Source: Tepidimonas aquatica
Lineage (GTDB): Bacteria > Pseudomonadota > Gammaproteobacteria > Burkholderiales > Burkholderiaceae_C
Assembly (NCBI RefSeq): GCF_007556585.1
Contig: NZ_VJNA01000026.1
Span: 1-36,122 of the forward strand
Direction: 5' to 3'
Length of the DNA stretch: 36,122 nt
Shown here piece by piece: positions 1-9,724 of this stretch. Both the position numbers and the translations under genes were made by a program. The notes under the pieces were generated by a model. It was given only the letters and a program-made list of their open reading frames with translations. It did no database searches and had not been told where the DNA came from. Position 1 is the stretch's first letter. Each line of letters opens with the position of its first letter.

Positions 1-7
1 GACTTGT

Positions 8-2569
8 TCAGCGCGCCGTCTCGGGGGGCGGGGCGGGCGGCGCGCTGAACAAGTCCAGCTGCGCCTGCGCCGCCGTGGCGCTTTGCTCCAGTTGCGTCAG
101 CACCTGGCGCGCGTGCTGCACGACGGTGGGCGGGATGCCGGCCAGCCGCGCCACCTGCACGCCGTAGCTGCGGCTGGCGGGGCCGGGCTCCAGGCGGTGC
201 AGGAAGACGATGTCGCGCCCTTGGCTTTCGACCGCGCTGACGTGCATGTTGACCGCGCCGCTGCAGCGCTTGGGCAACTCGGTCAACTCGAAGTAGTGGG
301 TGGCAAACAGCGTGAAGGCCTGCACACGGTCGTGCAAGTGCGCGGCGATGGCGCTGGCCAGCGCCAGCCCGTCGTAGGTGGAGGTGCCGCGGCCGATTTC
401 GTCCATCAGCACCAGGCTTTGCGCGGTGGCGTGGTGCAGGATCTGGGCGGCCTCGGTCATCTCCACCATGAAGGTGGACTGGGCGTTGGCCAGGTCGTCG
501 GCCGCGCCGATGCGGGTGTGGATGGCGTCGATCGGCCCCAGGCGGCAGGCGTCGGCCGGCACGTAGCTGCCGATGCTGGCCAGCAGCACGATCAGGGCCA
601 CCTGGCGCATGTAGGTCGATTTGCCGCCCATGTTGGGGCCGGTGATGATCTGCATGCGCGTGCGGCCATCGAGCACCGTGTCGTTGGGAATGAAGGGGCC
701 GGCGCCGGTTTCCTGCAAGCGGGCTTCCACCACGGGATGGCGGCCGGCGCGGATGTCGATGCGCGGCTCGGGCACGAACTCGGGGGCGCACCACCCGAGC
801 GTGAGCGAGCGCTCGGCCAGCGTGGCCAGCACGTCCAGCGTGGCCAGCGCGCGCGCCAGTTCGGCCAGGGCCGCGATGTGCGGCTGCAGGGCCTGCAGCA
901 GTTGATCGTAGAGCCACTTTTCGCGCGCCAGGGCGCGCTCCTGGGCGCTGAGCACCTTGTCCTCGAACGCCTTGAGCTCCGGCGTGATGAAGCGCTCGGC
1001 GTTTTTCAGCGTCTGGCGCCGTTGGTAGTCGGCCGGTACCTTGTCGAGCTGGCCCTGGGTGACCTCGATATAAAAGCCGTGCACCTTGTTGTATTGCACC
1101 CGCAGGTTGGCAATGCCGGTGCGGGCGCGCTCGCGCGCTTCGAGATCGACCAGGTAGCGGTCGGCGCCTTGCTGGATGGCGCGCAGCTCGTCCAGCTCGG
1201 GGTCGTAGCCGTCGGCGATCACCCCGCCGTCGCGCAGCAGCGCCGCCGGCTCGGGGTGCAGCGCGCGCTGCAGCAGCGCCACCACCTCCGCCGGCGGATG
1301 CAGATGACGGTGCACGTCGCGCAGCAGCGCGCAGTCATCCACCGCCGGCAGCGCCTGCAGCTGTGCCGCCAGCGCGGCGCAGCGCGGCAAGGTGTCGCGC
1401 AGGCCAGCCAGCTCGCGCGGGCGCACCTGCAGCAGCGCAATGCGGGCCGCCAGCCGCTCGACGTCGGCCACGCCGCGCAGGGCGCTGCGCACGTGGTCTG
1501 GGCCGTGCTCGCGCAGCAGGCCGATGGCGTGCAGCCGGGCCTGGGCGGGCGCGCGGTCGCGCGGCGGCTCCAGCAGCCAACGGCGCAGCAGCCGGCTGCC
1601 CATGCCGGTGGCGCAGGTGTCCAGCAGCGACAGCAGCGTCGGCGCGGCCTCGCCACGCAGTGTGCGCGTCAGCTCCAGGTTGCGCTGGGTGGTCGGGGGC
1701 AGGTCGATCCAGGTGTGCGGCCGCACCACGCGCAGCGCGCGCACGTGTGCCAGTTGCCGACCCTGGGTGTGCTCCGCGTAGGCCAGCAAGGCCGCCGCCG
1801 CTGCGTGGGCATGGGTCATCCCCTGCGTGTCCCAGCCGGCCAGGCTGGCCACCTGCAACTGCTCGCATAGGCGACGCTGCCCCAGCGCGGGATCGAAGTG
1901 CCAGGCCGGGCGCGCCGTCAACGCCATCGGCCCCAGGCCCTGACGCCAGTCCTGCAGCTGCGCTTGCAGCGCCTCGGGCAGGTCAGCGCTGAGCAGCACT
2001 TCCTGCGGCGCCAGGCGCGCCAGCCAGCTGCGCAGATCGTCCCAGCCGCACTCGGCCAGGTGCAACGTGCCTTCGGTGACGGCCAGCCAGGCCAGACCGC
2101 AGGCCCCGCGCGTGCCGCGGTGCAGCGCCAGCAGCCGCGCGTCGTCCTTGTCGGCCAACAGCTCGGTGTCGGTCAGCGTGCCGGGCGTGACGATGCGTAC
2201 CACCTGCCGCTCGACCGGGCCTTTGGCGCTGGCCACGTCGCCGACCTGCTCGCAAATCGCCACCGATTCGCCGAGCCGGATCAGCCGGGCCAGGTACGCC
2301 TCCACCGAGTGCACGGGTACACCGGCCATCACCACCGGGGCCGCGGCCGATTGGCCACGGTGTGTCAGCGTGATGTCGAGCAGCCGCGCGGCCTTGTGGG
2401 CGTCGTCGTAGAACAGCTCGTAAAAATCCCCCATGCGGAAAAAGACCAGCGTGTTGGGGTGCTGGGCTTTGATGCGCAGCCACTGCTGCATCATCGGCGT
2501 GTGCGCTTCCAGCGGCGCGTCGGGTGCGCCGCCCAAGCCAGCAACCGGCTGCCGCGCGGGGGTGACCAT
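8..2569 (-). CDS. mutS: DNA mismatch repair protein MutS
   Basis: Recognises base mismatches and small loops in DNA as a dimer and recruits MutL using ATP. The 853-residue protein has the same length as the E. coli protein. The N-terminal mismatch-reading motif GDFYELF sits near residue 49 (Phe49, Glu51 of the F-x-E pair). The C-terminal ABC-type ATPase has Walker [10 protein letters not shown] at about 644-652, then the Walker B block [12 protein letters not shown] and the TH(Y)F switch region. The chosen ATG is followed by about 25 poorly conserved residues before the conserved block starting MMQQW, so an internal start at one of those Met residues is possible. The stop codon is at the extreme left of the window, so the gene is complete. 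It lies just upstream of suhB's 3' end on the same strand, 19 bases away, and may share its transcript. Confidence 0.98.
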   Translation of the reverse strand: MVTPARQPVAGLGGAPDAPLEAHTPMMQQWLRIKAQHPNTLVFFRMGDFYELFYDDAHKAARLLDITLTHRGQSAAAPVVMAGVPVHSVEAYLARLIRLGESVAICEQVGDVASAKGPVERQVVRIVTPGTLTDTELLADKDDARLLALHRGTRGACGLAWLAVTEGTLHLAECGWDDLRSWLARLAPQEVLLSADLPEALQAQLQDWRQGLGPMALTARPAWHFDPALGQRRLCEQLQVASLAGWDTQGMTHAHAAAAALLAYAEHTQGRQLAHVRALRVVRPHTWIDLPPTTQRNLELTRTLRGEAAPTLLSLLDTCATGMGSRLLRRWLLEPPRDRAPAQARLHAIGLLREHGPDHVRSALRGVADVERLAARIALLQVRPRELAGLRDTLPRCAALAAQLQALPAVDDCALLRDVHRHLHPPAEVVALLQRALHPEPAALLRDGGVIADGYDPELDELRAIQQGADRYLVDLEARERARTGIANLRVQYNKVHGFYIEVTQGQLDKVPADYQRRQTLKNAERFITPELKAFEDKVLSAQERALAREKWLYDQLLQALQPHIAALAELARALATLDVLATLAERSLTLGWCAPEFVPEPRIDIRAGRHPVVEARLQETGAGPFIPNDTVLDGRTRMQIITGPNMGGKSTYMRQVALIVLLASIGSYVPADACRLGPIDAIHTRIGAADDLANAQSTFMVEMTEAAQILHHATAQSLVLMDEIGRGTSTYDGLALASAIAAHLHDRVQAFTLFATHYFELTELPKRCSGAVNMHVSAVESQGRDIVFLHRLEPGPASRSYGVQVARLAGIPPTVVQHARQVLTQLEQSATAAQAQLDLFSAPPAPPPETAR

Positions 2570-2588
2570 CGTCAGGTGCGCGCAGGGC

Positions 2589-3485
2589 TTACCAAGGGGC
2601 GTCGCCGGCGCGAGCGGGGGCAGCTGCCGTGGGCGCGGCGGGTTCGGGTGCGGGTCGGTCGTCGGCGCGCTGCGGTGCGCACTGGCTGTAGCCGCTCAGC
2701 ACCCCCACCATCTGGCCATAGATGCGCGGGTTGGCCGCCATGCACTCGCGCGTTTCCAGGAAGTCGGGCTCACCGGTGAAGTTGCCGACCAGACCACCGG
2801 CCTCGGTGACCAGCAACGCGCCGGCGGCGACATCCCACGGGCTCAGGCCCAGCTCGAAAAAGCCGTCGGTGAAGCCGGCGGCCACGTAGGCCAGGTCCAG
2901 CGCCGCCGAGCCGGGGCGGCGCACCCCGGCCACGCGCGGCAGCATGTCGCCGAACATCTTCAGGTAGGTTTGGAAGGCGTCGCCGGGGCGAAACGGAAAG
3001 CCGGTGCTGAGCAGGCAGTCGCGCAGCTGCGTGCGCTTGGCCACGCGGATGCGGTGGTCGTTGAGGAACGCACCACGCCCCTTGCTGGCGGTGAACAGGT
3101 CGTTGCGCGTGGGGTCGTAGACCACCGCCTGCTCCAGCCGCCCATCGACCATCAACGCGATGCTGACGCAGTAGACCGGAAAGCCGTGGATGAAGTTGGT
3201 GGTGCCGTCCAGCGGGTCGATGATCCAGGTGTAGGCTTTGCCGCGCCCCTTGCCTGGGCGCCGGCCCGATTCCTCGGCCCAGATGCCGTGGTCGGGGTAC
3301 GCGCCCAGCAGCGTGTCGATGATGGCTGCTTCCGCCGCGTGATCCACCTCGGTGACGAAGTCGTTGGTCTGCTTGGCACCAACGCGCAAGCCCTCGAGGT
3401 CGAGGGAGGCACGGTTGATCAGCGCGCCAGCGGCGCGGGCGGCCTTGACGGCCACGTTCAGCATGGGGTGGAGGTGGGCGGTCAT
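2589..3485 (-). CDS. suhB: Inositol monophosphatase family protein (SuhB)
   Basis: Mg-dependent inositol-1-phosphatase family. In proteobacteria SuhB also joins rRNA antitermination complexes. The 298-residue product has the family metal sites: WAEESG near residue 70, DPLDGTTN at 90-97 (metal-binding Asp90 and Asp93) and the C-terminal SPWDVAAG. The start MTAHLHPML was chosen because E. coli SuhB begins at the matching HPML block. A longer upstream reading frame lacks family similarity. The last ~30 residues are an Ala/Pro/Arg tail not needed by the fold. The gene is divergent from trmJ with 76 bases between the starts, which must hold both promoters. mutS follows on the same strand. Confidence 0.95.
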   Translation of the reverse strand: MTAHLHPMLNVAVKAARAAGALINRASLDLEGLRVGAKQTNDFVTEVDHAAEAAIIDTLLGAYPDHGIWAEESGRRPGKGRGKAYTWIIDPLDGTTNFIHGFPVYCVSIALMVDGRLEQAVVYDPTRNDLFTASKGRGAFLNDHRIRVAKRTQLRDCLLSTGFPFRPGDAFQTYLKMFGDMLPRVAGVRRPGSAALDLAYVAAGFTDGFFELGLSPWDVAAGALLVTEAGGLVGNFTGEPDFLETRECMAANPRIYGQMVGVLSGYSQCAPQRADDRPAPEPAAPTAAAPARAGDAPW

Positions 3486-3561
3486 CGAAGCGGTGGGCAA
3501 GAACGGCCAAGGGGCTGCGCGATGGCAGCGACAATAAGGCACCCGATTGTACCCGCCACCC

Positions 3562-4338
3562 ATGAACGACACCGTCCACCCGTGCCAACCCCTGACCCGT
3601 TTCGTGCTCGTCGAGCCCAGCCACGCCGGCAACGTGGGCGCCGTGGCGCGCGCGTTGAAGGTGATGGGCTTTGACGACTGGGTGTTGGTGCGACCGCGCT
3701 GGCGCGACGTGCTGCAGCGGCCCGAGGCGGTGGAGCGCGCCAGCGGCGCCGCCGACCTGCTGGGGCGGGCGCGCGTCGTTGCCACGCTGGACGAGGCGCT
3801 GCACGGCATCAGCCACGTGTGCACGACCGCGATGACGCCGCGCGACTTTGGCCCACCGGTGGCGGCGCCGCGACCGTACCTGGACGCGTTGGCGCCCAAG
3901 TTGCTGGGTGGGTCCGAGCAGGGGGTGGCGTTTGTCTTTGGGCCGGAGCGCTACGGGTTGGCCAACGCCGACGTCTGGCGCAGCCACGTGTGTCTGCGCA
4001 TTCCCACGGCGCCGGACTATGGATCGCTCAACCTGGCCGCGGCGGTGCAACTGATCGCCTACGAGTGGCGCCTGGCGTTGGGCGGCTTTGGCCAAACGCA
4101 GGTGCCAGCGGGCCCGCCGCGCGAGCCAGCGGCCGATGCGGTGGCCGTCGGCGGCCTGTTGGAGCACTGGCGCGAGGCCTTGCTGGCCGTGGGTTACCTG
4201 GACCCGGCCAGCCCGAAAAAACTGATGGCCCGGCTGCGGCTGCTGGTGCAACGCGCCGCCCCCACGCCCAGCGAAGTCCACATCCTGCGCGGGGTGGCGC
4301 GCGCCGTGCTGCGCGCGCTGCATCAGCGCAACGGCTAA
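3562..4338 (+). CDS. trmJ: tRNA (cytidine/uridine-32-2'-O)-methyltransferase TrmJ
   Basis: SPOUT-class methyltransferase that 2'-O-methylates position 32 of the tRNA anticodon loop using S-adenosylmethionine. The 258-residue protein has the three SPOUT motifs: [16 protein letters not shown] near the N-terminus, FGPERYGL in the middle, and [13 protein letters not shown], which forms the trefoil-knot SAM site. The C-terminal helical part is normal for TrmJ. The ATG at 3562 begins MNDTV; a TTG 15 bases upstream in frame is less likely. cysE follows 10 bases later, so the two are probably one transcript. The trmJ-cysE pairing also occurs in other proteobacteria. Confidence 0.93.
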   Translation: MNDTVHPCQPLTRFVLVEPSHAGNVGAVARALKVMGFDDWVLVRPRWRDVLQRPEAVERASGAADLLGRARVVATLDEALHGISHVCTTAMTPRDFGPPVAAPRPYLDALAPKLLGGSEQGVAFVFGPERYGLANADVWRSHVCLRIPTAPDYGSLNLAAAVQLIAYEWRLALGGFGQTQVPAGPPREPAADAVAVGGLLEHWREALLAVGYLDPASPKKLMARLRLLVQRAAPTPSEVHILRGVARAVLRALHQRNG

Positions 4339-4348
4339 ACTGCGCGCC

Positions 4349-5131
4349 ATGCCCATGCAGCTGCTGCGCCGTCTGCGCGACGACATCGACGCCATTTTGG
4401 AACGCGACCCTGCGGCCCGCTCGCGCTGGGAGGTGCTGACCTGTTACCCCGGGCTGCACGCGTTGTGGCTGCATCGGCTGGCGCATGCGCTGTGGCGGCG
4501 TGGCTGGCGCTGGTTGGCGCGCTGGATCTCGCACTGGAACCGTTGGTTGACCGGCATCGAAATCCATCCCGGTGCGCGTATCGGGCGACGCGTGTTCATC
4601 GACCACGGCATGGGGGTGGTCATCGGCGAGACCGCCGAAGTGGGCGACGACTGCACCATCTACCACGGCGTCACGCTGGGCGGCACCTCGCTGTACAAAG
4701 GCACCAAACGCCACCCGACGCTGGGGCGCGGGGTCATCGTCGGCGCCGGCGCCAAGATTTTGGGCGGCTTCGAGGTGGGCGATGGCGCCAAGGTCGGCAG
4801 CAACGCGGTCGTCACCAAGCCGGTGCCGGCCGGGGCCACCGCGGTGGGCAACCCGGCGCGCATCATCGTGGCCGATGTCGACGCTCGCCGTGAAGAGGCC
4901 GCCGCCCGCATGGGGTTTTCCGCGTATGGGGTCACGCAGAACGACGATCCACTTAGCCAGGCGCTGCGCGGCCTCATCGACAACGCCGCCGGCCACGAAC
5001 ACCAAATCGCGCTGCTGTGGCAGGCGATCGAAAAACTGGCCTGCGCGCAGCGTGGTGCCTGCCTGCCGCCCGACGCCGCGCGCACCGAGCACTTCGAGGC
5101 CGACAAGCTCAGCCAGTTGCTGGGCAAGTGA
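4349..5131 (+). CDS. cysE: Serine O-acetyltransferase
   Basis: Makes O-acetyl-L-serine from serine and acetyl-CoA, the first committed step of cysteine synthesis in the cytosol. The 260-residue protein has a short N-terminal helical domain (to about residue 65). A left-handed beta-helix of hexapeptide repeats follows ([37 protein letters not shown]), containing the catalytic Asp-His pair in IDHG and the typical KRHPT loop. The C-terminal ~90 residues form the variable tail that can bind the next enzyme, CysK. A second Met two codons downstream is an alternative start. The gene is probably co-transcribed with trmJ and convergent with mog, whose stop is 26 bases away. Confidence 0.95.
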   Translation: MPMQLLRRLRDDIDAILERDPAARSRWEVLTCYPGLHALWLHRLAHALWRRGWRWLARWISHWNRWLTGIEIHPGARIGRRVFIDHGMGVVIGETAEVGDDCTIYHGVTLGGTSLYKGTKRHPTLGRGVIVGAGAKILGGFEVGDGAKVGSNAVVTKPVPAGATAVGNPARIIVADVDARREEAAARMGFSAYGVTQNDDPLSQALRGLIDNAAGHEHQIALLWQAIEKLACAQRGACLPPDAARTEHFEADKLSQLLGK

Positions 5132-5156
5132 CCACAGCCGCCATCGCGGCCGCAGG

Positions 5157-5762
5157 TTACGGGGCGTTGACGCGCCGCTGCGCCGACTTCGGGCGAAACG
5201 CGGCGCACACCTCGGGGCGGGTTTCCAGGTACGGCCCACCGATGAGGTCGATGCAATACGGCACGGCGGCGAAAATGCCGTGCACGACAGGCCGACCGTC
5301 AGCGTCTTTCAGGCCTTCGAGCGTCTCGGCAATCGATTTGGGCTGGCCGGGCAGGTTGATGATCAGGCTGCGGCCGCGGATCACTGCCACCTGGCGCGAC
5401 AAAATCGCGGTCGGCACGAAGCGCAGGCTGATCTGGCGCATCTGTTCGCCAAACCCGGGCATTTCCTTGTCGGCCACGGCCAGCGTCGCCTCGGGCGTGA
5501 CGTCGCGCGGCGCCGGGCCGGTGCCACCGGTGGTCAGGATCAGGCTGCAGCCGTGCTGGTCCGCCAGCTCCACCAGCGTGGCGCTGATGGTGTCGCGCTC
5601 GTCGGGGATGAGCCGCTCGACGAACGTGATGGGGTTGTGCAGCGCGCGCGTGAGCCAGTCGCGCAGTGCCGGCAGGCCCTGGTCCTGGTAGACGCCTTGG
5701 CTGGCGCGGTCGCTGATGGAGACGATGCCGATGGTGACGGGGTCGAAAACGGAGGTGCTCAT
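5157..5762 (-). CDS. mog: Molybdopterin adenylyltransferase
   Basis: Activates molybdopterin with ATP so that molybdenum can be inserted during cofactor synthesis. The 201-residue product has the MoCF fold signatures TTGGTGPAPRDVTPEATL (residues about 75-92), a PGFGEQMR block, and LPGQPKSIAETL near the C-terminus. The start MSTSVFDPV is the first ATG before the conserved GIVSISDRAS strand. It is 11 bases downstream of the darP stop on the same strand, so the two are probably one operon. This placement next to darP and divergent from pmbA is a housekeeping arrangement and is not a clue to a nearby molybdoenzyme, none of which is in the window. Confidence 0.95.
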   Translation of the reverse strand: MSTSVFDPVTIGIVSISDRASQGVYQDQGLPALRDWLTRALHNPITFVERLIPDERDTISATLVELADQHGCSLILTTGGTGPAPRDVTPEATLAVADKEMPGFGEQMRQISLRFVPTAILSRQVAVIRGRSLIINLPGQPKSIAETLEGLKDADGRPVVHGIFAAVPYCIDLIGGPYLETRPEVCAAFRPKSAQRRVNAP

Positions 5763-5773
5763 GGCGGCTCGTG

Positions 5774-6400
5774 TCAGACGGAGGCGGTGTGGTGGGCGTC
5801 CAGCGCGGCGCGCACATGCTGAAACAGCTCGCGCCAGGCACGGCTGTGGCGCGCTGGCTGCCCGGGGTGGTCGGGGTTGGGGGCGGTGCGGTCTTTGCGT
5901 GCCTGGCGGATCAGTGCACGCAGGCGCTGCCAGTCGGCCTCGGGTTCGATCGTGCGCCAGTCGTGCAGGGCGTCGTCGCTGGCCACCAGGCGCTCGCGCC
6001 ACTGCTCGGCTTCGTGCAGCCGGGCGGTTTGGGCGGCGTGGCCGCGGTGCTGCTCGTCCAGCGCGGCCTGCAGCGCCGCCACCAGCTCGTCGTCCAGGCG
6101 GCGCATCAGCTTGCCAATGTACTGCAGCTGACGGCGGCGCGCTTCGAACGCGTCGATACGCCGCGCTTCCGTCAGGGCTTGCAGCACATCCTCCGGCAGG
6201 CCCAGGCGTTGCAGCACTGCAGCGTTGAGCTCCAGCAGCCGCTCGCCCAGCGCCTGGCGCTCGGCGCTGAGGCGCTTGAGGTCGGTTTTGCTGTACTCGG
6301 CGTCCCACTTGGCGGCGCGCTTGAGCTCGGCGTCTTCGGCGCTGCCGTAAGCGACGAAGTGGCCGCGGACGAAATACCCTTTGGGCGGCTTGCGTGGCAT
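5774..6400 (-). CDS. darP: Ribosome-associated protein DarP (YjgA, DUF615)
   Basis: Dual-action ribosomal assembly protein, which associates with late 50S precursors and 23S rRNA in E. coli. The 208-residue protein is highly charged and mostly helical, with the DUF615 hallmarks KRAAKWDAEYSKTDLK (about 28-43), LQYIGKLMRRLD and a C-terminal ALIRQARKDR. The start MPRKPPKGYF lies 22 bases from the divergent pmbA start. Both genes must therefore use a very short shared promoter region overlapping the 5' ends. mog follows in the same operon. Confidence 0.93.
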   Translation of the reverse strand: MPRKPPKGYFVRGHFVAYGSAEDAELKRAAKWDAEYSKTDLKRLSAERQALGERLLELNAAVLQRLGLPEDVLQALTEARRIDAFEARRRQLQYIGKLMRRLDDELVAALQAALDEQHRGHAAQTARLHEAEQWRERLVASDDALHDWRTIEPEADWQRLRALIRQARKDRTAPNPDHPGQPARHSRAWRELFQHVRAALDAHHTASV

Positions 6401-6422
6401 GGCCAGTATCATAGCCGTCGGC

Positions 6423-7832
6423 ATGAAAGCATCCAAACCCACCACACGCGCGCGCCGCGGGGCGCAAGGTTTCCAATTCACGCAAGCCGACTTCGAGGCG
6501 CTGGCCGACGTGGCGCTGCAGCACGCGCGCCAGCTTGGGGTGGCCGACGCGGCGGTCGAAGTCTCGGAAGGGTCGGGCCTGAGCGTCAGCGTGCGCTGCG
6601 GCGCGCTGGAAAACGTCGAGCGCAACCGCGACAAGGCGCTGGGCATCACGGTGTACCTGGGGCAGCGGCGTGGTCACGCCTCGACGTCCGACTTTTCGGT
6701 CGAGGCCATCCGCGCCACCGTGCAGGCGGCGTACGACATTGCCCGCTTCACCGCCGAGGACCCCGCCGCGGGGTTGCCGGAGGAGACCGACGTCGCCAAC
6801 GACTACCCCGACCTGGAGCTGTTTCACCCCTGGCCGATCGACGCCGAGCAGGCCGCGGAGCTCGCGCTGCGCTGCGAGGCGGCCGCCTTCGCCGTCAGCC
6901 CGCTGATCACCAACAGCGAAGGCGCGTCGGTGTCGGCCCAGCAGTCGCACTTCTGGGCCGAGCATATGCGGGACGGCCAGCGGCGTCGGCAGGGTATTTT
7001 TTACGGTGGCTACGCCAGCTCGCGTCACAGCCTGTCGGTGGCGCCGATCGCTGGCAAGGGCGACGGCATGCAGCGTGACCATTGGTACACGTCGCAGCGC
7101 AACCCAGCCGAGCTGGCCAGCCCCGAAGCGGTGGGCCGCTACGCCGCCGAGCGGGCGCTGGCGCGCCTGCGGCCGCGCAAAATCGCCACCACCGAGTGCC
7201 CGGTGCTGTTCGACGCGCCGCTGGCGGCGGGGCTGCTGGGGGCCTATGTGCAAGCCACCAGCGGCGGTGCCCTGTACCGCCGCGCCAGTTTTTTGCTCGA
7301 CAGCCTGGGGCGGCAGGTGTTTGCGCCGCACATCGACATCGACGAGGACCCGCACATCATCGGCGCCAAGGGCAGCGCGCCGTTCGATGACGAGGGTGTG
7401 CGCACGCTGGCGCGTACCGTGGTGTCGGGTGGCTGCGTCAAGGGGTATTTTCTGAGCACGTATTCGGCGCGCAAACTGGGGCTGCGCACCACCGGGCACG
7501 CGGGGGGCTCGCACAACCTGCGCTTGACCAGCCGCCTGACCCAGCCCAACGACGACCTGCCGGCCATGCTGCGCAAACTGGGCCGCGGCCTGTTCGTCAC
7601 CGAGCTGATGGGGCAGGGCGTCAACCTGGTCACCGGCGACTATTCGCGCGGGGCGGCGGGTTATTGGGTCGAGGACGGCGTCATCGCCTACCCGGTGCAG
7701 GAGATCACCATCGCCGGTAACCTGGCCGAGATGCTGCGCGGCATCGTTGCGGTCGGCGCCGACGTGTACAACCTGGGCAGCAAGTACGTCGGCTCGGTGC
7801 TGATCGAGCGCATGAAGGTCGCCGGCAACTGA
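6423..7832 (+). CDS. pmbA: Metalloprotease PmbA/TldE family
   Basis: Partner of TldD in a cytosolic heterodimeric protease that degrades unfolded peptides and matures microcins in enterobacteria. The 469-residue protein covers the whole family: an N-terminal domain with GHASTSDFS near residue 85, a central part with FYGGYASSRH, and the C-terminal barrel with SGGALYRRASFLLD, GTHNL-like GGSHNLRL and GVNLVTGDYSRGA. PmbA proteins lack the HExxxH zinc motif of TldD, and none is visible here. The start MKASKPTT was chosen over an upstream in-frame Met because the latter would overlap the darP 5' end. TldD is not in the window. murI ends 13 bases downstream on the other strand. Confidence 0.95.
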   Translation: MKASKPTTRARRGAQGFQFTQADFEALADVALQHARQLGVADAAVEVSEGSGLSVSVRCGALENVERNRDKALGITVYLGQRRGHASTSDFSVEAIRATVQAAYDIARFTAEDPAAGLPEETDVANDYPDLELFHPWPIDAEQAAELALRCEAAAFAVSPLITNSEGASVSAQQSHFWAEHMRDGQRRRQGIFYGGYASSRHSLSVAPIAGKGDGMQRDHWYTSQRNPAELASPEAVGRYAAERALARLRPRKIATTECPVLFDAPLAAGLLGAYVQATSGGALYRRASFLLDSLGRQVFAPHIDIDEDPHIIGAKGSAPFDDEGVRTLARTVVSGGCVKGYFLSTYSARKLGLRTTGHAGGSHNLRLTSRLTQPNDDLPAMLRKLGRGLFVTELMGQGVNLVTGDYSRGAAGYWVEDGVIAYPVQEITIAGNLAEMLRGIVAVGADVYNLGSKYVGSVLIERMKVAGN

Positions 7833-7845
7833 CGCGCGGTGGGTA

Positions 7846-8664
7846 TCAGGGCAGCGGGGCGGCGTGCACCGTCAGGCGCTCACCCAGCAGACGTTGGGCC
7901 ACGGCGGCCGCCGCGGCGGGATCGCCGCTCGTCAGCAGCGGCAGTGCTGCGGTGCGCCCGTCGGCGCGGCGCAACGCGCCCGCCGCCTGCAGGCGGCGCT
8001 GCAGCTCGCGCGCCACGGCCGGCGCCGGGTCCAGCACCTGCACCCCGGGGCCGGCCACGCGTTCGATCACCGGGCGTAAAAACGGGTAGTGGGTGCAGCC
8101 CAGCGCCAGCACGTCGGCACCGGCCTGCACCAGCGGCGTGACGACGTCGGCCACCATGGCCTCGGTCTGTGGCCCGTCGAGCCGGCCTTGCTCCACGCAT
8201 TCGACCCAACCCGGACATGCCTGGGCCAGCACGCGCACCCCGTCGCCGTGCTGCTCGATCAAGCGCGCCAGCCCCGCGCTGCGCACGGTGTTGCGCGTGG
8301 CCAGCACCGCCACCACGCCGCTGTGCGTGGCCGCCACGGCGGGCTTGACGGCCGGCTCGATGGCGACGATCGGCCAATCCGGATGCAGAGCGCGCAACGC
8401 GCCGATCGACAGCCCCGTGACTGTATTGCACGCCACCACCGCGGCTTTGCAGCCGGCGCGGCGCAGGACGTGCAAGCAATGTTCGGCGCGGGCTTGCACG
8501 AACGCCACCGGCTTGTCGCCGTAGGGAGCGTGGCCGGAGTCGGCCACGTAGAGCAGCCGCTCGGCGGGCAGCAGGGCGTGGACGGCGCGCAACACCGACA
8601 GCCCACCGACGCCGGAGTCGAACACGCCGACCGGGGCGTCGGCGTCGATGGGGGCGTGCGCCAT
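7846..8664 (-). CDS. murI: Glutamate racemase
   Basis: Converts L-glutamate to D-glutamate for peptidoglycan. The 272-residue product has the Asp/Glu racemase signatures FDSGVGGLSVL (residues 15-25), ADSGHAPYGDK and the two catalytic cysteines in VACNTVTG (about residue 79) and LGCTHYPFL (about residue 190). The first Cys motif reads CNTVT where many homologues have CNTAT or CNTAS, a mild substitution. The gene is 13 bases downstream of the YqeY-type gene on the same strand, so it may be the last gene of an rpsU-yqeY-murI transcript. Confidence 0.95.
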   Translation of the reverse strand: MAHAPIDADAPVGVFDSGVGGLSVLRAVHALLPAERLLYVADSGHAPYGDKPVAFVQARAEHCLHVLRRAGCKAAVVACNTVTGLSIGALRALHPDWPIVAIEPAVKPAVAATHSGVVAVLATRNTVRSAGLARLIEQHGDGVRVLAQACPGWVECVEQGRLDGPQTEAMVADVVTPLVQAGADVLALGCTHYPFLRPVIERVAGPGVQVLDPAPAVARELQRRLQAAGALRRADGRTAALPLLTSGDPAAAAAVAQRLLGERLTVHAAPLP

Positions 8665-8677
8665 GGGCCGGCAGCGG

Positions 8678-9142
8678 TCAGCGGGGTTGCAGCGCCGCCT
8701 TGACCGCGGCCGACACCTGCGCCATGTCGGCCTGACCAGCCAGCTCAGCCTTGGCCACGGCCATGACCTTGCCGATGTCGGCTGGCGTCAAGGGGCGGCC
8801 CAGCTCGGCACCCAGGTGCGCGACGATGCGCGCCACCGTGTCCGCCACCGCCTGCGCGTCCAGGCGTGCGGGCAGGTAGGCCTGCAGCACCTCGGCTTCA
8901 GCGCGCTCGCGCTCGGCCAGATCCTGCCGCCCGGCCTGCTCGTAGGCCGCGATCGAGTCCCGCCGCTGTTTGAGCAGCTTGTCCACCACGGCGATGACGC
9001 CGGCGTCGTCCAGCGTGACGCGGTCGTCGACTTCACGCTGCTTGATGGCCGCCAACAGCAGACGAATCGCGCCCAGACGTGCGCTGTCCTTGGCACGCAT
9101 GGCGGCCTTCATGTCGTCCTGGATACGTTCCTTGAGGGTCAT
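8678..9142 (-). CDS. GatB/YqeY domain-containing protein
   Basis: Small protein of the YqeY family, related to the tRNA-binding tail domain of the amidotransferase subunit GatB. Its exact function is not established. The 154-residue product shows the family pattern: an N-terminal helix MTLKERIQDDMKAAMRAKD, RLGAIRLLLAAIKQREVD, AYLPARLD and the C-terminal GKVMAVAK block. The start was set by a GGAGG six bases upstream; an ATG nine codons earlier in frame would fall upstream of that ribosome site. It follows rpsU on the same strand, the usual rpsU-yqeY order in proteobacteria, with a strong hairpin in between. Confidence 0.9.
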   Translation of the reverse strand: MTLKERIQDDMKAAMRAKDSARLGAIRLLLAAIKQREVDDRVTLDDAGVIAVVDKLLKQRRDSIAAYEQAGRQDLAERERAEAEVLQAYLPARLDAQAVADTVARIVAHLGAELGRPLTPADIGKVMAVAKAELAGQADMAQVSAAVKAALQPR

Positions 9143-9174
9143 GCAGACCTCCGGGGGCTCGGGAACCATGGAAA

Positions 9175-9204
9175 CAGCCCGCCAAAGCGTCCTTTGGCGG
9201 GCTG
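9175..9204 (-). terminator. Hairpin between rpsU and the YqeY-type gene
   Basis: Perfect 13-bp inverted repeat (CAGCCCGCCAAAG and its complement) with a 4-base loop. Read on the minus strand it follows rpsU and is trailed by only GTTT, a short U-run. It probably ends much of the rpsU transcript while letting some read on into the downstream gene. Confidence 0.65.
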
Positions 9205-9296
9205 CTGGGGTTGAGCACCGTCTGTGGCAGGGTGGCGCGGGCTGCGCGCGGGATCCCGGGTGCGCGAGCCGCGTCCCGCCGGCCCGGCAAGGCCGA

Positions 9297-9509
9297 TCAG
9301 TACAGGCGCTGCGGCAGCTGCATCGAGCGCACCCGCTTCAGGTGACGCTTGATGGCGGCGGCGCGCTTGCGCTTGCGCTCGGCGGTGGGCTTTTCGTAGA
9401 ACTCGCGCGCGCGCAGCTCATTGAGCAGGCCGAGCTTTTCGATCGTGCGCTTGAAGCGGCGCAGGGCAACGTCGAACGGTTCGTTTTCTTTGACGCGGAT
9501 GGTGGTCAT
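9297..9509 (-). CDS. rpsU: 30S ribosomal protein S21
   Basis: Small, very basic subunit protein needed for translation initiation. The 70-residue product starts [20 protein letters not shown] and continues with the family blocks [21 protein letters not shown] and a C-terminal KRHLKRV stretch. Length and sequence are normal for S21. The start ATG is fixed by homology; the longer open frame upstream is not part of the protein. It is preceded by a 120-130 base leader and a good extended -10 promoter, and followed by a terminator-like hairpin. Confidence 0.97.
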   Translation of the reverse strand: MTTIRVKENEPFDVALRRFKRTIEKLGLLNELRAREFYEKPTAERKRKRAAAIKRHLKRVRSMQLPQRLY

Positions 9510-9640
9510 TGGCCAATGGTTTCCGATGAAGGCCCTGACACCCCGTGGGCTGAACCGTGACGTTCTCCGCACGCGGTGCTTCAGGCCGAACCCCTGCCTT
9601 CAGCATCACGGCAGGCAGGGCTTTGCCAGCAAAGACTTTC

Positions 9641-9649
9641 ATTATAGCA
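9641..9649 (-). promoter_or_regulatory. Extended -10 promoter of rpsU
   Basis: On the minus strand the sequence TGCTATAAT is a perfect extended -10 element (TGn plus TATAAT). No good -35 hexamer is seen 17 bases upstream, as expected for this promoter class. It implies a leader of roughly 125 bases before rpsU. The leader contains the 6-bp hairpin CTTTGC/GCAAAG. Confidence 0.6.
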
Positions 9650-9724
9650 AGTTCAATCGCGTCGGTGTGTGGCATGATGGTGTCCGCTGAGCTTGCGCTG
9701 GGGGTTCAACCGCGGAGGGTGCCT

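Noticed and set aside
5157-7514. 785-codon minus-strand frame covering mog and antisense pmbA
   Set aside because: Only the last 201 codons (mog) resemble a protein. The rest is a GC-driven open frame opposite pmbA and in an alternative frame of darP.
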